Shown here piece after piece: positions 30,641 to 40,588 of a stretch of DNA of 64,000 nt; the first letter of the stretch is position 1; every line of letters starts with the position of its first letter. The translations under genes and the position numbers were made by a program. This stretch comes from Xanthobacteraceae bacterium (GTDB lineage Bacteria; Pseudomonadota; Alphaproteobacteria; Rhizobiales; Xanthobacteraceae), in the NCBI GenBank assembly GCA_022841625.1, contig JALHRD010000014.1, positions 80,170-144,169 on the forward strand, read 5' to 3'. The notes under the pieces were generated by a model. That model did not search any database. It saw nothing but the letters and a program-made list of their open reading frames with translations, and was not told the origin of the DNA.

Positions 30641-33622
30641 CTAGCCCAACACGTCGTCGAAGATGGCATTCAACTGCGCCAAATGCTTCGACATCACGCC
30701 GACCGCGGTCGCGGCCGCCGCCGGGCGTCCGCCATAGCGCGCGCGTTTCTGCGCGGTGCCCGCTTGGCTCAACACCCATTCGAGATAGGGCTCGATGAAG
30801 TGCCACGCGCCCATGTTGCGCGGCTCCTCCTGGCACCAAATCGTCTCGGCCTGCTTGAAGCGGGAGAGCTCATTCACCAAAGCTTTCATCGGCACCGGAT
30901 AGAGCTGCTCGACGCGCAAAAGATAGACATCCTTGACACCGCGCTTCTCACGCTCCTCATAAAGATCGAAATAGACCTTGCCGGAACACATCACCACGCG
31001 CCGGATCTTGCTGTCGGGAACGAGCTTGATCGCGCCCTCCCCCGCATGCCCTAAAGGGGTAGCGAGCGGGCGGTCGGCATCGTCCCAGAGAACCCGATGA
31101 AACGATGTGTCCTGAGCCAGTTCGTCGAGCCGCGACACCGCCCGCTTGTGACGCAGCAGCGACTTCGGCGTCATCAGGATCAGCGGCTTACGGATGTCGC
31201 GCTTGAGCTGCCGGCGCAGAATGTGGAAATAGTTCGCCGGTGTCGTGCAGTTCGCCACCTGCATATTATCCTCGGCGCACATCTGCAGGAAGCGCTCAAG
31301 CCTGGCGGAGGAATGCTCCGGCCCCTGACCTTCATAGCCATGCGGCAGGAGGCAAACGAGGCCCGACATGCGCAACCACTTGCGTTCGCCGGACGAAATG
31401 AACTGATCGAACACGACCTGCGCGCCGTTGGCGAAGTCGCCAAACTGCGCCTCCCACAGCGTCAGCGCATTCGGCTCTGCCAGCGAATAGCCGTATTCGA
31501 AGCCAAGCACCGCCTCCTCCGAGAGCATCGAATTGATCACCTCGTAGCGCGCTTGCTTTTGGCCGAGCTCGTTAAACGGGATGTAACGGTCTTCGTTCTC
31601 CTGGTCGATCAGCACCGAATGGCGCTGCGAAAATGTGCCGCGCTCGACATCCTGGCCCGACAATCGCACCGGGTGGCCGTCCAGCATCAGCGTGCAGAAC
31701 GCCAGCGCCTCCGCCGTCGCCCAATCGATATCCTTGCCGGTTTCGATCGCCTGCCGGCGATTGTCGAGAAAGCGCTGGATGGTGCGGTGGATGTGAAAGC
31801 CCTGCGGTACCGCGGTGATCTTTGCGCCAATGGCCTTGAGCTTCGCAACATCGACCCCGGTAATGCCGCGCCGCGGGTCTTCATGATCGCGCGCGGCCTT
31901 GATGTCCGCCCAGCGGCCATCAAGCCAGTCCGCGTTGTTGGCCTTATAGCTTTGGCTCGATTCGAGTTCAGCATCGAGCTTGGCGCGCCAGTCGGCGCGC
32001 ATCTTGTCGACGTCGGCCTCACTGACGACGCCTTCGCCGACCAGCTTCTTTGCGTAGATCTTCGATATCGAGGGATGCGCGCGGATCGCCTTGTACATCA
32101 ACGGCTGGGTGAACGCCGGTTCGTCGCCTTCATTGTGGCCGAAGCGCCGGTAACAGAACATATCGATCACGACCGGATGCTGGAATTTTTGCCGGAACTC
32201 GGTCGCGACCTTGGCGGCGTAGACCACCGCTTCGGGATCGTCGCCGTTGACGTGGAAAATCGGCGCCTCAATCATTTTGGCGACGTCCGATGGATACGGT
32301 GACGACCGCGAGTAGCGCGGATAGGTGGTGAAGCCGATCTGATTATTGACAATGAAGTGCACGGAGCCGCCGGTGCGATGGCCGCGCAGCCCGGACAAGC
32401 CGAAGCACTCCGCGATTACGCCCTGGCCGGCAAAAGCGGCGTCGCCATGGATCATCAGCGGCATCACCATGGTGCGATCTTCGCGGGTGGCGCCGAAGTG
32501 ATCCTGCTTAGCGCGCACCTTGCCGAGCGCGACCGGCACCACGATCTCAAGATGCGAAGGATTGGCGGTCAGCGAGAGATGCACACGATTGCCGTCAAAC
32601 TCGCGATCGGACGAGGCGCCAAGATGATATTTTACGTCGCCGGAGCCTTCGACATCGGCCGGCGACGATGAGCCGCCCTTGAATTCGTGGAAGATCACGC
32701 GGTGCGGCTTGCCCATCACCTGCGCTAAGACACTGAGCCTTCCGCGATGCGCCATGCCGATGACGATTTCCTTGACGCCCAGTGCGCCGCCGCGCTTGAT
32801 GATCTGCTCAAGCGCCGGAATCATTGCTTCGCCGCCATCGAGACCGAAGCGCTTGGTGCCGGTGAATTTCAGATCGCAGAAATTCTCAAAGCCTTCGGCC
32901 TCGATCAGCTTGTTGAGAATCGCGCGCCGACCCTCGGGCGTGAATGCGATTTCCTTGTCTGGCCCTTCGATGCGTTCCTGCATCCAGGATTTCTGCGTTG
33001 GATCGGAGATGTGCATGAATTCGACGCCGAGCGTGTGGCAATAGGTGCGCCGCAGAATGGCGAGGATTTCACGCAGCGTCGCGAATTCAAGGCCAAGAAC
33101 ACGATCGAGAAAGATCCGCCGGTCCATGTCGGCTTCGGTGAAGCGGTAGGAGCGCGGATCGAGCTCGTGCTCATTTTTCGCCGGCTCAAGCCCGAGTGGA
33201 TCGAGATTGGCGTGAAAATGTCCACGCGCGCGATAGGCGCGGATCAGCATCAACGCGTGAATTGAATCCCGCGTCGCCTGTTGCACATCGGCCGCCGACA
33301 GCTCGACGCCCTTGACCTGCGCCTTGGCCTTGATCTTGTCGCCGACGACTTTTTCGACCTCATCCCATTCGCCGGTGAGGGCGGCAACCCATTCGCCATG
33401 CGGACGCTCGGGCCAGTCCGTACGCCGCCAGGACGGGCCCGTGGCCGACCGGCGCGTTTCGGCGCCGCTGTCTTTCAGGTTCTGGAAAAACGCCTGCCAG
33501 TCGGCATCGACCGAGCCCGGATTGGCGAGGTAGCGGGTGTAGAGGTCCTCGATATAAGCGGCGTTGCCGCCGTCCAGGAACGAGGTTTGGGCAAACGCGG
33601 CATTGGCGTCTTGGCGGGACAT
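30641..33622 (-). CDS. sucA: 2-oxoglutarate dehydrogenase E1 component
   Basis: 993 residues. This thiamine-diphosphate enzyme decarboxylates 2-oxoglutarate and passes succinyl to the lipoyl of E2. The N-terminus (FLDGGNAAYIEDLYTRYLANPGSVDADWQAFF) is the helix that binds the complex. The TPP region (HGDAAFAGQGVIAECFGLSGL, NNQIGFTT) and the C-terminal EEPRNMGAWHF and GRPAAAATAVG are all present. The start is ATG 33622 with GAGGA about 10 bases upstream. About 250 AT-rich bases separate it from sucD, so it may have its own promoter. Confidence 0.97.
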   Translation of the reverse strand: MSRQDANAAFAQTSFLDGGNAAYIEDLYTRYLANPGSVDADWQAFFQNLKDSGAETRRSATGPSWRRTDWPERPHGEWVAALTGEWDEVEKVVGDKIKAKAQVKGVELSAADVQQATRDSIHALMLIRAYRARGHFHANLDPLGLEPAKNEHELDPRSYRFTEADMDRRIFLDRVLGLEFATLREILAILRRTYCHTLGVEFMHISDPTQKSWMQERIEGPDKEIAFTPEGRRAILNKLIEAEGFENFCDLKFTGTKRFGLDGGEAMIPALEQIIKRGGALGVKEIVIGMAHRGRLSVLAQVMGKPHRVIFHEFKGGSSSPADVEGSGDVKYHLGASSDREFDGNRVHLSLTANPSHLEIVVPVALGKVRAKQDHFGATREDRTMVMPLMIHGDAAFAGQGVIAECFGLSGLRGHRTGGSVHFIVNNQIGFTTYPRYSRSSPYPSDVAKMIEAPIFHVNGDDPEAVVYAAKVATEFRQKFQHPVVIDMFCYRRFGHNEGDEPAFTQPLMYKAIRAHPSISKIYAKKLVGEGVVSEADVDKMRADWRAKLDAELESSQSYKANNADWLDGRWADIKAARDHEDPRRGITGVDVAKLKAIGAKITAVPQGFHIHRTIQRFLDNRRQAIETGKDIDWATAEALAFCTLMLDGHPVRLSGQDVERGTFSQRHSVLIDQENEDRYIPFNELGQKQARYEVINSMLSEEAVLGFEYGYSLAEPNALTLWEAQFGDFANGAQVVFDQFISSGERKWLRMSGLVCLLPHGYEGQGPEHSSARLERFLQMCAEDNMQVANCTTPANYFHILRRQLKRDIRKPLILMTPKSLLRHKRAVSRLDELAQDTSFHRVLWDDADRPLATPLGHAGEGAIKLVPDSKIRRVVMCSGKVYFDLYEEREKRGVKDVYLLRVEQLYPVPMKALVNELSRFKQAETIWCQEEPRNMGAWHFIEPYLEWVLSQAGTAQKRARYGGRPAAAATAVGVMSKHLAQLNAIFDDVLG

Positions 33623-33873
33623 TCAAGAATCCTCGAGAGCAGGGCCGGCCAGGCAAAAATCCTACGAGAGCACCCGCAAAGGCGCGTCCAGGAGCGAATC
33701 GCCCCGATGCGCCCGACGGATCGTTACTCATAGCTTATTTGGTTAACGAAAATGACTCGCAATTGCCAATATTTAGATTCTTGATTCATTTTTTAGACGC
33801 GTGGTCTTTGCAAGGGCATGGACCACAGAGGACGGATGGCCACGGGCGACGGCAGCAAGACCACAGAACTGCG
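33623..33873 (-). promoter_or_regulatory. Spacer between sucD and sucA with likely sucA promoter
   Basis: 251 bases. The part from about 33730 to 33800 is much more AT-rich than the surroundings (runs such as ATTCATTTTTTAG), as expected for a promoter of the sucA-sucB-lpdA unit. A 6-bp inverted repeat GTGGTC / GACCAC (33801-33825) lies near the sucD end and could be part of a weak terminator. No exact -35/-10 pair can be fixed by eye. Confidence 0.4.
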
Positions 33874-34758
33874 CTACCCCCGCAGCAGCTCCGCCAGAGT
33901 TTTTCCCAGCCTTGCCGGCGAGGGCGACACCTTGATGCCGGCGGATTCCATGGCCGCGGTCTTGGAACCGGCGTCGCCTTTGCCGCCGGAAATGATCGCG
34001 CCGGCATGGCCCATGCGGCGGCCAGGCGGCGCGGTGCGCCCGGCGATGAAGCCAACCATCGGCTTCTTGCGGCCGCGCTTGGCCTCGTCCTTGAGGAACT
34101 GCGCCGCGTCCTCCTCCGACGAACCGCCGATTTCGCCGATCATAATGATCGCCTCGGTCGCCTTGTCGCCAAGCAGCAGTTCCAGCCCCTCGATGAAATC
34201 CATACCCTTGACCGGATCGCCGCCGATGCCGAGCGCGGTGGTCTGGCCGAGGCCTTCCCGCGTGGTCTGAAACACCGCCTCATAGGTCAGTGTGCCCGAG
34301 CGCGACACAATCCCGACCTTGCCGGGCTTGAAGATATTGCCGGGCATGATGCCGATCTTGCATTCGCCCGCAGTGATCACGCCGGGGCAGTTCGGACCGA
34401 TCAGGCGCGACTTCGAGCCCGACAGCGAGCGCTTTACTTTCACCATGTCGGCGACCGGGATGCCTTCGGTGATGCACACGATTAATGGAATTTCGGCCTC
34501 GATCGCTTCCGAAATCGCATCGGCGGCACCGGCCGGCGGCACGTAGATCACGCTGGCGTCGCAGCCGGTCGTCTCCTTGGCCTCGGCGACGGTATCGAAC
34601 ACCGGCAAGCCCAGATGGGTGGCGCCGCCCTTGCCGGGCGCAACACCGCCGACCATCTTGGTGCCGTAGGCAATCGCCTGCTCGGAATGGAAGGTGCCAT
34701 TCTTGCCGGTGAAGCCCTGGCAGATAACCTTGGTGTTCTTGTCGACGAGAATGGGCAT
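33874..34758 (-). CDS. sucD: Succinyl-CoA synthetase alpha subunit
   Basis: 294 residues. The N-terminal CoA-binding domain begins [32 protein letters not shown], and the phosphorylated histidine is in [15 protein letters not shown]. With SucC it makes ATP or GTP from succinyl-CoA. It normally follows sucC directly. Here a DUF559 gene lies between, and its stop is only 6 bases upstream of the sucD ATG. The TGAGG before the start, which includes that stop codon, is the probable ribosome site. Confidence 0.97.
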   Translation of the reverse strand: MPILVDKNTKVICQGFTGKNGTFHSEQAIAYGTKMVGGVAPGKGGATHLGLPVFDTVAEAKETTGCDASVIYVPPAGAADAISEAIEAEIPLIVCITEGIPVADMVKVKRSLSGSKSRLIGPNCPGVITAGECKIGIMPGNIFKPGKVGIVSRSGTLTYEAVFQTTREGLGQTTALGIGGDPVKGMDFIEGLELLLGDKATEAIIMIGEIGGSSEEDAAQFLKDEAKRGRKKPMVGFIAGRTAPPGRRMGHAGAIISGGKGDAGSKTAAMESAGIKVSPSPARLGKTLAELLRG

Positions 34759-34764
34759 GGGACC

Positions 34765-35313
34765 TCAGCGGTGCTGCGAACTCGGACTACCTCCCCCTGA
34801 AAGGGGGAGGTCGGCGCGCCAGCGCCGGGTGGGGGTCACGCCACAAAGGCGCACTTTGTCTGCTGTCGTCTTGATTGTCTCAAGAACACCACGCAGATTT
34901 TGCGCTACGTCGTTGTTCCAGAACCGGAGCAAGGTGACGCCGCGCGACATGAGCCAATCGGTTCGCCGCTGATCGCGACTCGATTGCAACCGTTCGTTAT
35001 GCTGGCCGCCATCGAGCTCGATCGCCAGACGAAGCTGCGGACAGTAGAAATCAAGCGTGTACGGACCGGCAGGATGCTGACGCCGGAAGTTGAGGCCATC
35101 CACCCGGCCTCCTCGAAGCCTGCTCCACATCATTGCTTCGACGTCCGTAGAATTCTGTCGTAGTTGCCGCGCGCGTGCGGTCTTGAGCCGCGTGCGATCA
35201 AACCGCGTTTTGACCCCCACCCGGCTCCCTTCGCTACGCTCGCTCGCCGACCTCCCCCTTTCAGGGGGAGGTAACGGAGTCCGCGGCTCGCTCGGTGCGC
35301 CCATCGGAATCAT
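34765..35313 (-). CDS. DUF559 endonuclease-like protein encoded in a palindrome-flanked cassette inside the suc operon
   Basis: 182 residues from ATG 35313, which overlaps the sucC stop as ATGA; GTG 35220 inside the right repeat would give 151 residues. The nuclease-like domain is about 42-150, a PD-(D/E)xK/Vsr-type fold: Asp88 in [10 protein letters not shown], Glu99 in [12 protein letters not shown], Gln104 and His105, then [12 protein letters not shown]. Residues about 14-34 and 159-175 are translated from two inverted copies of a palindromic repeat and resemble the low-complexity [15 protein letters not shown] and [15 protein letters not shown] seen when such repeats are read through. Family members are small predicted nucleases of unknown function, related to the Vsr mismatch endonuclease. 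The catalytic residues look intact. Confidence 0.82.
   Translation of the reverse strand: MIPMGAPSEPRTPLPPPERGRSASERSEGSRVGVKTRFDRTRLKTARARQLRQNSTDVEAMMWSRLRGGRVDGLNFRRQHPAGPYTLDFYCPQLRLAIELDGGQHNERLQSSRDQRRTDWLMSRGVTLLRFWNNDVAQNLRGVLETIKTTADKVRLCGVTPTRRWRADLPLSGGGSPSSQHR
34789..34837 (+). repeat. Left palindromic repeat of the DUF559 cassette
   Basis: 49 bases. A perfect hairpin (CCTCCCCCT, GA, AAGGGGGAGG region, 34789-34811) is followed by TCGGCG, a short variable part and CCGGGTGGGGGTC. The reverse complement of the right copy (35212-35272) shares the first 28 and last 13 bases exactly. It is translated as the C-terminus of the DUF559 protein. Confidence 0.85.
35212..35272 (-). repeat. 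Right palindromic repeat of the DUF559 cassette
   Basis: 61 bases, an inverted copy of the left repeat with a longer variable part (about 20 bases instead of 8, containing AGCGAGCGTAGCGAAGGGAG when read in the left-copy orientation). The hairpin core (35250-35272) is identical. It is translated as residues about 14-34 of the DUF559 protein. Confidence 0.85.
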
Positions 35314-36476
35314 CTCCCCCTCACCGCCTTGACGATCTTCTGCGCGGCATCGTCAAGGTCATCGGCCGATGTCACATTGAGATTGGACTTGGCGATGATC
35401 TCCTTGCCGCGCTCGACATTGGTGCCTTCGAGCCGCACCACCAGCGGCACGCGCAAACCGACATCCTTCACCGCGGCCACCACGCCCTCGGCGATGACGT
35501 CGCATTTCATAATGCCGCCAAAAATATTGACGAGGATGCCTTTTACCTTCGGATCGGATGTAATGATCTTGAACGCGGCCGCCACCTTCTCGGCGGTCGC
35601 ACCGCCGCCTACATCGAGGAAGTTCGCGGGCTCTTCGCCGTATAGTTTGATGATGTCCATGGTCGCCATCGCGAGTCCGGCGCCGTTGACCATGCAACCG
35701 ATGGTGCCGTCAAGCGCGACATAATTTAGGTCGTGTTTCGACGCCTCAATCTCCTTGTCGTCTTCCTCGGTCAGGTCGCGCAGCGCCATAATATCGGGAT
35801 GGCGGAACAGCGCGTTGTCGTCAAAGCCGATCTTGGCGTCGAGGCACAGCAGCTTGCTATCTTTGGTCACGATCAGCGGATTGATCTCAAGCATGCTCAT
35901 GTCCTTCTCGGTGAAGGCCCGATAAAGACTGCTGAGCAACCCGCTCAATTGCTTCTGAAGATCGCCGGTCAGCCGCAGCGCCTGCGCGATGCGGCGGACG
36001 TGGTGCGGACAAATGCCGGTCACGGGGTCGATGCTGATGGTATCGATCTTGTCCGGCGTCTTGTGCGCCACTTCCTCGATATCCATGCCGCCTTCAGTCG
36101 ACACCACAAACGCGACCCGAGCGCTGGTGCGATCAACCAGCGCCGCGAGATAGAGTTCTCGCTCGATACCCGAGCCTTCCTCGATATAGAGCCGGTTGAC
36201 CTGCTTGCCCTTGGGGCCGGTCTGCTTGGTAACCAGCACCGCACCGATCAGCCGCTCAGCCTCCTTGCGCACATCGTCAATCGAGCGCACGACCTTAACG
36301 CCACCGGCCTTGCCGCGGCCGCCGGCGTGAATCTGCGCCTTGACCACGACCACCGGCGAACCAAGATCCTGCGCCGCCTTGACGGCATCGGTGGCCGAAA
36401 ACGCCGCGTGCCCGCGCGGCACCGGCACGCCGAATTCGCGCAGCACCGCCTTGGCCTGATATTCGTGGATGTTCAT
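35310..36476 (-). CDS. sucC: Succinyl-CoA synthetase beta subunit
   Basis: 388 residues. The N-terminus [22 protein letters not shown] is canonical, and the ATP-grasp region includes [18 protein letters not shown] and, later, [20 protein letters not shown] 36476 is the start; the nine residues upstream come from the G-tract region. An unbroken run of 11 G on the coding strand (36483-36493) ends 6 bases before the ATG and covers the place of the Shine-Dalgarno. The stop overlaps the DUF559 start. It is 63 bases downstream of mdh. Confidence 0.97.
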   Translation of the reverse strand: MNIHEYQAKAVLREFGVPVPRGHAAFSATDAVKAAQDLGSPVVVVKAQIHAGGRGKAGGVKVVRSIDDVRKEAERLIGAVLVTKQTGPKGKQVNRLYIEEGSGIERELYLAALVDRTSARVAFVVSTEGGMDIEEVAHKTPDKIDTISIDPVTGICPHHVRRIAQALRLTGDLQKQLSGLLSSLYRAFTEKDMSMLEINPLIVTKDSKLLCLDAKIGFDDNALFRHPDIMALRDLTEEDDKEIEASKHDLNYVALDGTIGCMVNGAGLAMATMDIIKLYGEEPANFLDVGGGATAEKVAAAFKIITSDPKVKGILVNIFGGIMKCDVIAEGVVAAVKDVGLRVPLVVRLEGTNVERGKEIIAKSNLNVTSADDLDDAAQKIVKAVRGR

Positions 36477-36482
36477 CGAACG

Positions 36483-36493
36483 CCCCCCCCCCC
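36483..36493 (-). promoter_or_regulatory. 11-base poly-G tract at the sucC ribosome binding site
   Basis: On the coding strand eleven consecutive G occupy positions -17 to -7 relative to the sucC ATG. It is the only purine-rich sequence at Shine-Dalgarno distance. Tracts of this length can gain or lose bases by slipped-strand mispairing, and sequencing often miscounts them. Confidence 0.55.
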
Positions 36494-36539
36494 GCAATCG
36501 CAACCGACGGCGTCACGCCACCGGGAACTCAAGATTCAA

Positions 36540-37589
<1,050 letters not shown>

Positions 37590-37737
37590 TCATAGACCTT
37601 TTCCAGTCCCTCCTTCAAGGGACAGGGCGGCCAATTCACCCGCAGCCCACGATGCTGGGAATGATGCCGCCAAAATGCTAACATCTGTGATGAATTGCGC
37701 GGCATTTTGCGCTTCGCCAAGGAACGCGTTCCCCGCC

Positions 37738-37794
37738 TACGAGATGAAGCGGTGGCCGCCGATCATCCGGGCACCGGGCGTGAAATTGGAGTGA
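37738..37794 (+). pseudogene. C-terminal remnant of a second Bug-type binding protein gene
   Basis: The frame ending at TGA 37792-37794 reads AYEMKRWPPIIRAPGVKLE, very like the C-terminus of the intact gene just downstream (NEAVKWPPIIKATGFKVQ). No matching coding sequence is seen further upstream before mdh. It looks like the tail of a tandem paralogue whose body was deleted, ending 6 bases before the next ATG. Confidence 0.55.
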
Positions 37795-37800
37795 ACGATC

Positions 37801-38775
37801 ATGCGGCTTCCGGCGCTGGCGCTCGCCGTCGTTTTCGCCATTGGCCTGGGTCAGACCCCCGTGCGGGCGCAGCCCTATCCCGACAAGCCGATCAAACTGA
37901 TCATTCCACTGGTTGCCGGCTCGCCAATCACCGCGTTGGCGCGCGTGGTCGCGCAGCCGCTGTCGGCGCGGCTCGGACAGCAGGTCGTCATCGAGAGCCG
38001 CCCTGGCGCCGGAACCTCGATCGGCGTCAAGGCTGCCGCCGCCCTGCCGCCAGACGGCTATGGCCTTTTGATGTACGGGCAGAACATTGCCTATTTGCGG
38101 CAACTTTATCCCGACCTTGGTTTTGATCCGATCAAGGCCTTTGTGCCGGTTGCGCCGCTGGCGGCCTATTTCCACGTCGTCGTGATTTCGCCGACGCTGC
38201 CAGCTACGACGCTGCCGGAATTCGTCGCATATGCGAAGGCCAATCCCGGCAAGCTCAATTTCGGCATCGGGCTTGGCACCATGCCGCAGATCATCGGCGA
38301 GTATTTCAATCTGGTGGCGGGGCTCAATATCACCACCATTCCCTATGCCGGCGGCGAACAAGTGCGCGTCGATCTGCTCGGCGGGCGCATTCATATGAAT
38401 GTCGGTCCGCCGACCAACCTCATGGGCCTGATCAAAGAAGGCAAGCTGCGGCCGATCGCGGTCACCAGCAAGCAGCGCATGAAGGAGCTGCCGGATGTGC
38501 CAACCATGATCGAAAGCGGCTACCCGCAGGTCGGGTTCCATCCCGATGTCTGGCAGGGAATTCTGGCGCCGGCGGGAACGCCGATGGCGATTGTCGAGCG
38601 GCTCAATACCGAGATCAACGCCGTGCTCGCGATGCCCGACGTGCGGACCAGCCTGCTGCGGCTCGGCGTCGCCGATATTATGGCAATGTCGACGGCGCAA
38701 TTCGCCGGCTTCATCGCCAACGAAGCTGTCAAATGGCCGCCAATCATCAAGGCGACCGGCTTTAAGGTGCAGTAG
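37801..38775 (+). CDS. Tripartite tricarboxylate transporter family substrate-binding protein (Bug family)
   Basis: 324 residues. A signal peptide (MRLPALALAVVFAIGLGQTPVRA-QPYPDKP) sends it to the periplasm. Next come the family marks: PDKPIKLIIPLVAGSPITALARVVAQPLS, VVIESRPGAGTSIGVKAAA, ISPTLPATTLPEFVAYAKANPGKLNFG and LADVPTM-like ELPDVPTMIESGYP. Bug proteins bind small carboxylates or aromatic acids. There are no TctA/TctB membrane genes nearby, so it is an orphan binding protein, as is common in this family. It is divergent from mdh and follows a paralogue remnant. Confidence 0.93.
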   Translation: MRLPALALAVVFAIGLGQTPVRAQPYPDKPIKLIIPLVAGSPITALARVVAQPLSARLGQQVVIESRPGAGTSIGVKAAAALPPDGYGLLMYGQNIAYLRQLYPDLGFDPIKAFVPVAPLAAYFHVVVISPTLPATTLPEFVAYAKANPGKLNFGIGLGTMPQIIGEYFNLVAGLNITTIPYAGGEQVRVDLLGGRIHMNVGPPTNLMGLIKEGKLRPIAVTSKQRMKELPDVPTMIESGYPQVGFHPDVWQGILAPAGTPMAIVERLNTEINAVLAMPDVRTSLLRLGVADIMAMSTAQFAGFIANEAVKWPPIIKATGFKVQ

Positions 38776-38788
38776 CGCGGAGACGCTT

Positions 38789-39967
38789 TCAGGTTTCCGC
38801 GACGCCCGCCTGGGGCGCGCGCAAGTCGCGGCGGCCATGCGGCAAGGCAAGGTAGGTGTCCGAGCGCATTTCGATCAGCCGCGAAGCGGTGCGCTTAAAT
38901 TCTTGAGCCTCGTAACCGTCGACCGCAAGATAGAGCCGGTCGGGCTCGGCGGCGGCTGAGGCCACGAGCTTCACCGCATGATCGTAGAGGGTATCGATCA
39001 GGATGATAAAGCGCTTGGCCTCGTTGCGGCGGCTGACATCCATCACCGGAATCCGATCAAGCACAATTGTGTGAAACTCATGCGCGATCCTCAGATAGTC
39101 CGACGCCGCGAGCGGTTGCTCGCAGAGATCGTGGAACGAGAAGCGCGCCACACCCATGGCCGCACGCGGCACGCGCACGATGCGCCGCTTTACGATGAGA
39201 TCATGCGGCGCTGCCGGATGGCCGCCGGTGAGCTTGCGCCAGGCATCGTCGAGCGCGGCGTCCGCCGCACGGTTCGCCGGAACATGCCAGGCCGGCTGAC
39301 CGGCAAGCTTCTCCAGTCGAAAATCGGTCCGCGCCTCCAATCGCAATACTGTCATGTGCTGTTCAAGCATTGCGATGAACGGCACGAATAATGCGCGATT
39401 GAGGCCGTCTTTATACAATTCGTCGGGCTGCACATTCGAGGTCGCTACCACCACGACGCCGAGTTCGAACATCCGCTTGAATAAGCGGCCAAGAATCATG
39501 GCGTCGGAGATGTCGGTGACATGGAATTCGTCGAAACAGAGCAGCCAATTCTCGTCCGCCAGCGCCGCAGCGGTCAGCCCGATCGGATCTTCCCCGTTGT
39601 CGGTCTTCGGCCGCTCGCGGAATTGTCGCACCCGCTCATGGACATCGGCCATGAACGCGTGGAAATGCACGCGCCGCTTGCGACGGATCGGCGACGCCTC
39701 GAAAAACAAGTCCATCAACATGGTCTTGCCGCGGCCAACCTCGCCAAAAACATAGAGGCCCTTGATCGGCTCCTGCTTGCGCTCGCGCGCGCCAAATAGC
39801 CAGCCAAGAGATGACGATTTGCGCGCAAGCCGATGTTCGCGCAGGCGGCCTTCCAGCTCGGTGAACAGTTCAAGCGCATGCGCTTGCGCCCAGTCGTGCT
39901 CGATGTCCCCGGCAGAGACCAGTGCGCGATAATGTGCGTCTAGGTTGGTGGGCATGTTCCCCGCCAT
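38789..39967 (-). CDS. zapE: Cell division protein ZapE (AFG1-like ATPase)
   Basis: 392 residues. It is a AAA-type ATPase that acts on the Z ring during division in enterobacteria and is homologous to mitochondrial Afg1/Lace1. Walker A is GEVGRGKTMLMD (about residue 75) and Walker B is WLLCFDEFHVTD. VVVATSNVQPDELYKDGLNR is a family block. Either of two nearby ATGs (39967, 39955) may be used. Its ATG shares one base with the thpR stop (TAATG). A position near mdh-sucC is conserved in alphaproteobacteria. Confidence 0.94.
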   Translation of the reverse strand: MAGNMPTNLDAHYRALVSAGDIEHDWAQAHALELFTELEGRLREHRLARKSSSLGWLFGARERKQEPIKGLYVFGEVGRGKTMLMDLFFEASPIRRKRRVHFHAFMADVHERVRQFRERPKTDNGEDPIGLTAAALADENWLLCFDEFHVTDISDAMILGRLFKRMFELGVVVVATSNVQPDELYKDGLNRALFVPFIAMLEQHMTVLRLEARTDFRLEKLAGQPAWHVPANRAADAALDDAWRKLTGGHPAAPHDLIVKRRIVRVPRAAMGVARFSFHDLCEQPLAASDYLRIAHEFHTIVLDRIPVMDVSRRNEAKRFIILIDTLYDHAVKLVASAAAEPDRLYLAVDGYEAQEFKRTASRLIEMRSDTYLALPHGRRDLRAPQAGVAET

Positions 39968-40503
39968 TACGCCGCCAGCGGATAGGCCGCTTCCACCACA
40001 TAGGGCCCACCGCCAACCGATGCGCGCGAGGAGAACAGCACAAAACGCGACGCCGTAAATAGCAAGGGTTCGAGCAGTGCGCGCGATGCGAGATAGTCCG
40101 CGACTTGGCGGCTCGACGAATTGCGTAGCCGCGCCAACGTGACATGCGGCGTGTATTTTCGGCTTTCCGGCTCAAGGCCCACCCGTCGCATCAGCCGCTC
40201 ATGCTCCGCCTGCAACTCCATGAGCGCGACGGTTTGCGCCAACATAGCGATCACCGCACGCGGGCGGCGGCCGCCAAACGATGACAGCGTGTCGAATTTC
40301 AGTTCAAACGGTTTGCGCCGCACGCGGGCGAGTAGCGCGGCAATCTCGCGTTCGGTCAGATCGTCAACGTCGCCGATAAAACGTAGGGTCAGATGATAGT
40401 TCTCGGGATCGATCCAGCGCGCACCAGGCAAGCCGCCGCGCAGCATGGCAAGCGATTGCGCGACGTCTTGAGGAACTTCGAGGCCTGTGAAGATTCTCGG
40501 CAT
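39967..40503 (-). CDS. thpR: RNA 2',3'-cyclic phosphodiesterase ThpR
   Basis: 178 residues from ATG 40503 (MPRIFTGLEVP). The 2H phosphoesterase motifs are both present: YHLTLRFIG and YTPHVTLARL. The enzyme opens 2',3'-cyclic phosphates at RNA ends and shows ligase activity in vitro on tRNA halves; its biological role is not settled. It is translationally coupled to zapE by a one-base overlap. Confidence 0.93.
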   Translation of the reverse strand: MPRIFTGLEVPQDVAQSLAMLRGGLPGARWIDPENYHLTLRFIGDVDDLTEREIAALLARVRRKPFELKFDTLSSFGGRRPRAVIAMLAQTVALMELQAEHERLMRRVGLEPESRKYTPHVTLARLRNSSSRQVADYLASRALLEPLLFTASRFVLFSSRASVGGGPYVVEAAYPLAA

Positions 40504-40588
40504 GGCTTGCGCAAGGCGAATCACGGTTCAAATGTAGTCACACACAAGACGCGATGGTGACAATAGCCGCCGGAGCGACCCGATCCAA

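Noticed and set aside
34765..35220. Calling the DUF559 gene a decayed pseudogene
   Set aside because: The frame is intact, with the expected Asp, Glu, Gln and His positions, so a functional gene is the simpler reading.
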